Shown piece by piece: positions 13,856 through 22,622 of a stretch of DNA of 64,000 bases. Within the stretch, counting starts at the first letter, position 1. Each line of letters starts with the position of its first letter. Origin of the DNA: Allacma fusca (Eukaryota; Arthropoda; Collembola; Symphypleona; Sminthuridae). The notes under the pieces are model-generated. The model did not search any database, was not told the origin of the DNA, and worked only from the letters and a program-made list of their open reading frames with translations. The translations under genes were made by a program, and so were the position numbers. The DNA is taken from NCBI GenBank assembly GCA_947179485.1, contig OX359248.1, positions 53,826,386 through 53,890,385 of the forward strand, read 5' to 3'.

Positions 13856-16432
13856 ATTATGATTAAGGTTCCACTGTTTAGTGATCTTTATTGACTTCTG
13901 TGATCCTCACACATAATCTCATCTTTGGTTAGAAATAATTTCTTTCAGAAAAAAATCAATAACTAATGAACCCAACAATAATAATACTATTTTAGCTTAA
14001 TAGCCCTTGTCCTACTAAAAATCTAAATTAAACTAAAAATACTATCAAGAACGTGCTTTGGATTCGGACACGTCCTCCACACGTCCTAAATCACTTTCCC
14101 TTCGAACTGTCGCCGTCGCTGTGGTTGAACAATAAAAATACAATCATAGGAAATAGCAATGCCAATGCGGGGGGTAATTCCCGGGTCCCTGCATATTGGA
14201 GTTTCGCGCTCGGGTCTGCGCATCTTATATATTTCCATCTGATCAACGAACCCCTCAAGGAGAGAAAAAAAATCAAAACAATTGCTAATAGCTACTTTTT
14301 CAAAATCCATACTTCGAGTTTCGTCGACAATTAAAATGTCCTTTTTTTCTCAAATTTAACCCACTTGGTCCAGATATGCGTTGCTAAAAAATATTCGTAT
14401 TGACATGTGCTACTGTACTTGACAGGGACAGCGTCCAGAGCTGCTAAAAAAGCTTACATTTATTTTTTATGCTTATCAGAGGGCCTTTTTTTTGTACCTG
14501 GTACTATACTTACATGAGAGCAGGATGAGTCAACGGGGAAATATGAATTGATTAGTTTCAGTTAATTAAAAATGCTCTATTTAAGTGCTCAACTCTCAAA
14601 TACCCCTGAAAATGCATAAATAATTACTTGAAGGGTTACCCTTAAAAAAGATTGTACTTTTGAGTTAGGGGACAAGGAGGTGAAGGGCGAGTCAAAAATT
14701 AATAACTCGGCAAAAAATGTATTATTTCCCAGGTCTAGGTATTCATGCAAATGACCTTGTAGCTTCATGCTCAGATTTTGTGATTCTGTCTATGATTATC
14801 TGTACTTTGAGCTGAAGTGCTTTTGCTCTAAAGTTAACACTTTTATAGATCAGATGATGAATAAACCAAAGGTGTCCGGCTATCCTACATATAGACCTAT
14901 TTGTAGGCTATTTATAAGGTACGAGGGTTTTATTAAAGAGGCTTATAGGCAAAATAGGGTGCAAGAATATACATTTAACACCTAGCCTACAAATTAGGTA
15001 GGTTCGCAGCCGTCGTAGAACTATAGGCATGTACATATGTAGGCTATTGAAACGTCATTTTTATTTAATGGCATAAAGAACGGGCAAAATCCTAATAGTT
15101 AAAGAATAATCCACGCCTAGTACATACTTGCAGATTGTATGTTTTATGGTGCGGTTCAAGTGTGAAAGGTTCGTGCTATCTCGCCTTGATATGTGCTGAA
15201 ACTTCAACGAAATTAGAACTTCTAAATATTCAGTAAAATTGAAACTTTGCATAAGCTCGACCACTGAAGTGAAAATTTGCCTTTGAATGCAAATCTCTTT
15301 TGACCAATGTTGTAAAATTTTATATATATGTATACATATAATTTGTGTTTATATGTATAGGCTTTGTACTCCCCAAATAGGAAGGATGTAGAATAGGCTA
15401 ATATGCTTAGCGGTTAAAGTGTAGGCAAATATGTAGGCTCGGTTCAAATTTTATAAATATGAAGGACATAGGATAGGCTGACAATGAGTCATTTGGACAC
15501 CTTTGAATAAACACTTGATTTTTGCACGTACTCTGTCACTGAACAAAAAGAGGGAACAGGGAACTGAATGGGAAATAGTAACTGTTTGGAGTTTGGAGCA
15601 TAGGGTCCCAAAAGGGAGCTCATTTCATCTGCAAAGTTCTTAGTAACTATATTATAGCTATTTCCTAATAATTTAATAATTTACGACTTATTTCTTAGGG
15701 GCAATTTCCAGTGAAACATTCATTGCCTCGCAAACGTTTTTAGCAGTCATACTTTTTGGGACCCGAATTTTTAAGGGGAGGTTTTCTATTCCTAAGTGCA
15801 GGTTCCGTGAGTACTAAATTACTACATAATATTTTTCTAACTGGCTTTGCACAAAAATCCCCACTTCCTCCAGAAGCAGTCAAGGGAAACAAAACTATGC
15901 ATCCATTTTTTATAAATGATTACTTTGATACGCATCTGATGCGTATCAAATGCGTATCAAACTAAGCATTTATAGAACATGGTTGTAATACTTTGTTAAT
16001 TCAACGGAACATTTCGGGGTTTGGGGGATTATCACTGACCCCCCGAAAACAAGGCCCCGTGGCTTGGAATTACAACATACATGGAGTACAAAACTGTATT
16101 ATGATATCGACACAAACATCTTGAATTTTCATTACACAGGTATTTAACTATATATTCCTACGTAGTAGCACTTGTTCCAAATTTATTTCACTGTTTTGTT
16201 CCTATACTGTATTTTAGAATAATACAAAATTAATTACATATATGAATCTATGAATATTCCTAATAATCGGGTTGTGAAGGGTGTTGCAAGTTGTAAATCA
16301 TTCCTCCCTCCAGTCCCGTATACAAAAGCAGCACACTATTTTTTCTGTCATACCTAGGATTTCAATCTCAACTTCTAGTCTGCCTTTTTCAAATAGTCTA
16401 ACCTTTCCCTACATTTTTTTGTATGTACTCCT
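13856..16432. other. Intergenic stretch with short repeats and palindromes
   Basis: No gene could be supported. About 14880-15490 is dense in the word TAGGC and its reverse (around ten copies). A 13-bp-arm perfect palindrome sits at 15924-15950, followed by a direct repeat of its right arm. A G/C hairpin-like stretch spans about 16012-16065. The open frames at 14053-14334 (plus) and 14086-14310 (minus) overlap each other and resemble nothing. Confidence 0.4.
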
Positions 16433-16444
16433 CCCACGTAGCAC
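16433..16444 (+). repeat. Left terminal inverted repeat
   Basis: CCCACGTAGCAC, the exact inverse complement of 21219-21230, marks the left boundary of the DNA transposon. Confidence 0.8.
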
Positions 16445-16952
16445 AAAAGTTTCAATTAACGTGAATTGCCGGTTCAAAAGGAGGTTTCGTTATTTTTAAA
16501 CCGTAATATTGAAGCAAAATTTGTGTTCTACAATTAACGAAAATATGCATGCCAAGATAATACGTTTTTTAACGCTTCAAAATGTTCCCTTTAAAAATAT
16601 AATCAATCATCGTTAATTTAACGCTAAATTTACGACAACGCTTCAACCAGTAATGCTAGTTTAACAGTAGAGCCATCTCTGCAGTTCTATGAGACGCAAG
16701 AATGTATGCCGAAATAAAAGGCTGAACGACAACAACCGTCACAAACACCGATACCATTCAACCGCGAAACGATACTGTAACCGCCACAGTGATAGGAACA
16801 TTGAAAGACAGCGTGCTCAATTCACGTGCTTCGGGGAGGAATTCATCAAGAAATTAGGATTCAATTTAATTAAACGTATTCTAAATATTGAATCTCTACA
16901 AATAACAACATTTGGATTGTCTCAGGTGAGCGTAATTTGATTTTTTGTAGTT

Positions 16953-18903
16953 ATGGCTCATAAATATAGTTCCAGGCACATTAGGAGGCTGGCGGCTCAG
17001 TCTGCTGAAGAATGCAGAGTAGCTGTGTTCGATTTTGCCCTCAATCAAAATTCTCCCAATGAAGTTTTTTCAGACTATGTACCTTCTGTGGAAGGATCTT
17101 TTAGTGACAACATAAATGAACTTGAATTGACCCATGATCAATGTTCCTTAGAACGTAAGAACCCGGAAAAAGAGCAGGAAAGTGAAGCATGCCATAGTTA
17201 TAACTTCCGTTCAGCTTTACAAAAATGGGCGGTTGAAGAAAATATTACACACAAATCTTTATCAAAATTGCTTAACCTTTCAAGGGGAGGAATAAAGGAA
17301 TGTGAATATTTGCCAAAAGACAGTCGGACGTTTCTACAAACTTCGAGATCCACAGAAGTTCGCAAAGTTCAACCTGGTTATTACTTCCATTTTGGTATTC
17401 TCAAAGGCCTTCAAAAATCTGTGGGAAGCATTTCTGTGATACCGGACCCCATTGAAATGGATGTTAGTGTTGATGGACTCCCTTTAACAAGAAGCAGTAT
17501 CAGTGAGGTTTGGCCAATACGGTGGTGAAACGAAGCCCCATGACAGCAATGACTTTTTATTCGATTTTGTCAACGAAATGAAAAGTCTTCAAGAATCTCA
17601 GATTAACTTGAGTAAGAAATTGACAAGTTTAAAAATAAGAACAATATTGTGTGATGCCCCAGCAAAATCAATGATACTCAAGACAACTGCTCACACGGGG
17701 TATTATTCATGCAGTAAATGTGAACAACGGGGAAAGTATATAGAACGAAGGGTTACATTTTTCTCTTGCACAAATATTTTGAGAACTGATGAGTCCTTTC
17801 TGTTACAGAGTCAAACAAAATACCACAAAGGAGTTTCAATTTTAACAAAACTGAATGTCGGACTTGTTACACAGGTTCCTCTTGATTACCTTCATCTTGT
17901 GTTAGTTGGAGTTACTAAAAAACTTTTGCTTCTTTGGACCAACGGTAAACGACGAAATTACAGAATTTCAAGAACACAAGTCATTACACTTTCCAAACGA
18001 TTACTAGCTTCTAGAAAATTAATTCCAACAGAATTTGCCCGTAAGCCTAGAGCACTTTCAGAACTAAGAAGATGGAAATGTACTGAATTTCGCCTGTTTT
18101 TACTATATTTATCACCCACGGTACTACGTGGAATCCTACCTGTAAATGTGTATAAGCATTTTATGTGTTTTTACTGTGCCATCTACATACGGTGTTCCGG
18201 AGATTTAATTAAAACATATATTACTTACGCAGATAATCTTCTGCTGTATTTCGTATCAAGATTTTATGTCATCTATGGAAATGAACATCTGTCCCACAAC
18301 GTGCACTGTCTACTACATTTAGCAAACGATGCGCGTAGCTTTTGTCCATTGGATCAGTTCAGCACATTTCCTTTTGAAAATAAACTACACGACATTAAAA
18401 AGCTTTTTAAAGGTGTTAAGCATCCTCTGGAGCAGATATGTAGGCGTTTGGAAGAAAGAGACAAAATTCAGGAAGCAAGTCCTCTGACATTTACAACATT
18501 TCCCCATTTATCTTCAGAACATACTATTGGGCCATTAATAAATATTGTTGATGCTGCTCAGCAGTTTCAAAAGTTGAAATTTCTAGATGTTACTATTTCT
18601 AAAACAACTGGAAATAATTATATTCTTTCCAAGTGCAACGAGGTTTATAAGGTTCAAAATATAATTAAAGCTACCGGTAGCATTACCATTATTGGAAATA
18701 AGTTTTTTCACAAATCACCGCTTTTTACTTCACCCTGCAAATCAACAAAACTCGATATTTTTCGTGTGAATAAAAACAATAAAACTGAGTTAATTAGCTT
18801 ACCAATTAGCGAAATAAAAGCTAAACTTGTTATCATTTGCGACTACAACGATACGATAACAGTGACACCACTACTTCATTCAAGAAATAGTACTTATGTT
18901 TAA
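16953..18903 (+). pseudogene. Transposase-like gene of the DNA transposon, broken by a deletion/frameshift
   Basis: The first frame (16953-17528) encodes a helical N-terminal region and ends just after VDGLPLTRSS...WPI. The second (17503-18903) resumes at YGGETKP and carries the rest: ILCDAPAKS, the zinc-like HTGYYSCSKCEQRG, RTDESF, PLDYLHLVLVGVTKKLL, EFARKPRALSEL and ATEFR-like FLLYLSPTVL. This motif order is typical of a transposase family widespread in cnidarian and arthropod genomes. Family members have roughly 20-30 residues between WPI and YGG that are absent here, so the break is best explained by a small deletion that also shifts the frame. The rest of the frame is intact to the TAA at 18901, suggesting fairly recent decay. 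The catalytic residues cannot be named with confidence. Confidence 0.75.
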
Positions 18904-19037
18904 TTACCGTCAGTATTTGAGATTCTGGATGTTAGTTCAACCTTACATTTTTACGCTCGGTTTCAAAAATGATTTGTGTACAATGATTAGAGTTACAAAT
19001 GAAATTATTAATAAGAACTAAAAATGTTTTTTATAGG

Positions 19038-20770
19038 ATGAGCTTCGCAGTTATTGAGTTTGCAATCGACGAGAAGATAGACATTGTCCCAACCAAATGG
19101 ATTTTTGAGAAGAACTTATTGACAAGGACGAATTGGCCTTCCTTGTCAAAATCTAAATTCACAGCAGCTGTCAACCGCGCTTCTAACCCTGAATCAAAGT
19201 GGGATTCCTTTGAGGTAAAAAAGATTCTCGGGTACTATATATGGTAAGTACCAAAAGTTTAAATGAATATGTAAAATATTTTTCCGTTACAATGTTTGGA
19301 AATATCACATGCTATAAGAAATTCCTCAGAAACTGTTTTGGCAGCCCGAGGTAAGCTCAAAAGACTAGAGAACGACACAGAAACCAGTGACGGCACAGGT
19401 CGTAGAAAGCGCAAACCCAACAGCCGATACGGTGAATGTACCTTTCTTCCACCAAGGAAAGTTCGGAAAATTATGCTTCAAGTGCATCCAGTATGTCGAT
19501 TTCAGAAACTAGTAGTTTAAACTCTGCTTCACGGATGCCTAAATCAATTCAGTCTGATGGTGAGAGATGAATTTTAAATAATGTCTGAGCTTTAACATCT
19601 AGTTTTTCAAAAAATAATTATGTTACTATATAGTCAAGTTTTCGCTAATGTTTTAGCAAATGCTTCATCTCCAACTAAAATGCCATGCTCGGGGTCGTTG
19701 GTATGTGTAAATAATTCGCGCAGCTTGTCTCCTAAGAATAACCAGGTCGACCTCACTAATGTCAGCAAATCCTCGAATATCGAAGAAAGGCCACCAACGC
19801 AATGTATTAAAGTGAACGCAAGATTCTCCTTCCACGTCTGGTGCGAGCACAAGGTTCATGGATCTGGTTTTTAGCAACTCCGACCAAGGTATTTAATACG
19901 AACGTGCACTCAATATTTTTGTGAGTCTAATTTTATTTATACCATTGGCATTATTCAAATCCAAAGTGATTTCATCGTTGTCATATTTGAAGATGAAAGT
20001 AGATCAACTCTCTCAAAGTCAGGAAGTTATTGCTGAGAAACTTGCACAGACGCCAAAACTACCAGTAAACTTTCGTATTGCGCTTCTCGTAAAGACCATC
20101 ACTGAATTTTAAGACCTTGAGTCACGTGTTGCAAATGATCCGGATTTGTACGCGGAGTTAGTAAGGTAGATTAAGGTGTGTAAGATAGTAAGTATTACTA
20201 TCTTACACATCTGGACCACAATTACTAAATAAACAGGCTTTGTTGGTATTGTAAATGAGTTCATGTTTCGATATTTTAGGCAAGTAGACTAGATTGGATT
20301 GGAGGTAAGGATACTCGTGATTTCACCTTTAAAACTATGCAGAAGGTCATCAGCAATGAGGTGGCTGCAGGATTAAATTGGGCGGGGCACAATAATAAGC
20401 TTGGTTTTAAAAACTTTGAGCTTGCAACGATAATTAGCAGTAAAGTTTCAAATACAACGATCTTGTTAATATTTTTGCTTAAAGTAACATATTAAACTAT
20501 GATGGTTATTTTGCAGATTGTGTGCATGGATTTTTCAAGAAACAAGGAAGTATGTCAGAAATTGAGAGAGCCATGAAAGATTGGTTAAAGGCAGCAATTA
20601 CTCGTGTTTTGAATCAATCGTAAGTTGCTTATGGCTGTGCATGTTAGTTTGAATTGACCTGATCGAGAACTATTTAATCCATTTTTTGTGATACTACGAT
20701 GTTTTATTTGCATTCTACAGAACCAAATCTAGCAAGTAAATTGCTTCCAGCCAGATGGACAACTGACTGG
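19038..20770 (+). pseudogene. DUF4806-type second gene of the DNA transposon, decayed
   Basis: Fragmentary exons on the plus strand. 19038-19243 begins at an ATG right after a splice-like TTTTTTATAG and encodes an N-terminal module (FAVIEF...DIVPTKWI...W..FEVKKILGYY). 19330-19520 encodes a basic linker (RRKRKPNSRYG). 19970-20160 encodes a coiled-coil-like stretch leading into the DUF4806 core. About 20290-20445 carries LDWIGGKDTRDFT and AAGLNWAGHNNKLGF, and about 20519-20620 carries FFKKQGSMSEIERAMKDWL. An in-frame TAA at 20110 interrupts the core where the family has a codon before DLE, and the first splice junction does not preserve phase. I therefore call it a pseudogene. The function of DUF4806 proteins in such transposons is not established. 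Confidence 0.68.
20178..20208. repeat. Perfect 14-bp-arm hairpin
   Basis: GTGTAAGATAGTAA and its exact inverse complement are separated by GTA, lying between two DUF4806 exons of the DNA transposon, probably in an intron. Confidence 0.85.
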
Positions 20771-21218
20771 TATGTGCAAGATTTAACATAATCTGAAAAC
20801 GTGTTCAATTTACCCTCAACTATAACAGGCAGATGTTTAAGTAAATAGTTATATTGTTTGAATCACACAAATTACATTTTACTTAATTAAAATGTAAGCT
20901 GCGTAAATCAAAACTGTCAAATAAAAGTTGCGTTGTAATACAAACTTTTGATGAATATGCAATTATTATAGTGGATACTATCGTTTGATTGGTTTCTAAA
21001 AATATTTAGTTTCAAAAAGGTAAACATTAAGGTAAAATTTGGTAAAGCCGTTTACCCGGCAGACGCTATAGTTACGTTATAGCATTCACGTTATATTTCC
21101 CGGACATTTTTACCTTTAGTTTCCCTATTCTTAACTCATGATTGCCGTTAAGTTTCCGTTAAAATTACGTTGGAGCGTTTCCTCGGTTGCGTTTATTTGT
21201 CGTGAAATTAACGCAATA

Positions 21219-21230
21219 GTGCTACGTGGG
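21219..21230 (-). repeat. Right terminal inverted repeat
   Basis: GTGCTACGTGGG, the exact inverse of the left end at 16433-16444, closes the DNA transposon. Confidence 0.8.
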
Positions 21231-21846
21231 CTGTTTTAAGAATTGATTCCAATTTACATTCGACATTTTGAGCCTGGAATTGTTTATGTTACAGTAATTA
21301 TATTAATCTAAATATTAAAGTATTATTAATTCAAATTATTGAAGCTTTCAGGACTACTTCAAATTTTGTATAATTGCATATAATTAGTTTAAAACGATTT
21401 ATGAAAATAGCAAAAATTATTACAGAAGAGATGGTTTCTTTAACTAAAAATAGTGCGATACTTTCTCAAAAATCTACCTTGTATGATACTTAAGTACATA
21501 CCTCAAAGCACATTATTTAATGCATTCAAAAATAATTGTAAATAGAACACTGAGTCCGCAGGACTACCTCTGTTGAACAGCAATGCAAATAAAGTCTTTA
21601 TCTCTTATGTTTCCAATCCCAAGCATGAGAAATGGCTATTGACATTTATTTAATAACCTCAGACATTCATGAACAACATGTACAACATTCTACGCTTGCA
21701 TTCAGTGCAAACGCTGCTATGAGCATAAACCTGGATCAAACCCGAAGCCGAATAAATTAAAAATAAGGCAAAAAAGAGGGAGTGCTCCTGCACCCACACA
21801 TACAATCATAATGGAGCGGGACCGAGGACCGCGCTATAGTACGTCC
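21231..21846. other. Spacer between the DNA transposon and the LTR retrotransposon
   Basis: AT-rich sequence of about 0.6 kb with no supported gene. It ends in GTCC, the left copy of the retrotransposon target duplication. Confidence 0.5.
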
Positions 21847-22391
21847 TGTTAATCAATATTCAGTTTTGTAACTTGTAATACATGTAATAATGACATCAGC
21901 ATACATACCTATACTACCCAGTTGTAAAAACATGAAAAATACACTAGGTACCTGCAATAACTTACTATTATTGGTTAAAATGAATTCTAAAGAAAATACT
22001 GGAGGTGGGCTCTTGTGAGCTCACCTCCGTATAAAACTTCGTGCCTCCGTAGGTACGAGAGAAGAGAGGAATTCCAGATCTCGTGCTGAACACAAGCAAG
22101 AGCACACGCAAGAGGCGAACACAGTGTATCAAATCTACGTACTATATGTGAATAAAGTATATCTCGTGAGTAACTACATATACGCACATACGCGTCTTAT
22201 TTCTCGTATCTTGAGACCATAACCCGAAATCCCTCACTCCAAGTGTGTGAATTCCCTACCGACTACACATTTCCCCATCAACTCACTCTCTCACTCTCAA
22301 TATCATCAATATTCCCTTTTTATTTCCATAATCGGCTCTTCATTACATTCTCCTCATTACGAACCATCAAACTACAATAATAATAATAACA
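21847..22391 (+). repeat. 5' LTR of the Gypsy element
   Basis: 545 bp, same length and apparently same sequence as 31538-32082. It holds a 12-bp-arm hairpin (22001-22028), a TATA box TATAAAA (22030-22036) directly after it, and AATAAA (22151-22156), so promoter and poly(A) signal lie in the usual U3-R order. The small minus-strand frame 21987-22187 is a by-product of the LTR and recurs in the other copy. Confidence 0.95.
22001..22036 (+). promoter_or_regulatory. LTR hairpin plus TATA box (core promoter of the retrotransposon)
   Basis: GGAGGTGGGCTC and GAGCTCACCTCC form a 12-bp stem (one G-T pair) around loop TTGT. TATAAAA starts two bases downstream. The same arrangement occurs at 31692-31727 in the 3' LTR. 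Confidence 0.65.
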
Positions 22392-22410
22392 TGGTGAACG
22401 TGCGGGTTTC
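22392..22410 (+). other. Candidate primer binding site
   Basis: TGGTGAACGTGCGGG begins immediately after the LTR-terminal CA, as expected for a site pairing with a tRNA 3' CCA end. The tRNA was not identified. Confidence 0.5.
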
Positions 22411-22622
22411 GAGGTCTCGCTAAAAAGGTTCGTACGACAATTATAAGACTATTCTACTTATTTTATTTTTTCGGACAAATTCTGTGCAATATACTTGTGG
22501 CGTCAGCCGCTAAACAGAACTCTGCCCAAATTTTCCATTTTTTCTACCACATTGTCAATCTAAAATCCTCGTGGCGTCCGCCTCCGCCGGAGGCCCTGTC
22601 CAAATTTATTACAAATTGTCTC

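Larger units (their letters stand above)
16433..21230 (+). mobile_element. Decayed two-gene DNA transposon with 12-bp terminal inverted repeats
   Basis: The left end CCCACGTAGCAC (16433-16444) is matched by its exact inverse at 21219-21230. Both ends are followed inward by related sequence rich in TTAACG. The dinucleotide CT flanks both sides (16431-16432 and 21231-21232), consistent with a 2-bp target duplication, though this is weak evidence. Inside, on the same strand, are a transposase-like gene (16953-18903) and a DUF4806-type gene (about 19038-20770). Such pairs are common in animal elements tentatively placed near the CMC/EnSpm group; the superfamily call is inference. Both genes carry disabling changes, so this copy should not move on its own. 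Confidence 0.75.

Noticed and set aside
14053-14334. 93-codon plus frame and overlapping minus frames
   Set aside because: They shadow each other and show no family resemblance; probably chance in the ARL14EP-like upstream region.
16689-16940. 83-codon Arg/His/Asn-rich frame before the transposase
   Set aside because: No plausible splice to the transposase (the only intervening GT-AG is 25 nt) and no recognised domain.
21987-22187. 66-codon minus-strand frame, repeated identically at 31678-31878
   Set aside because: It is simply the LTR read backwards; both copies arise from the duplicated LTR.
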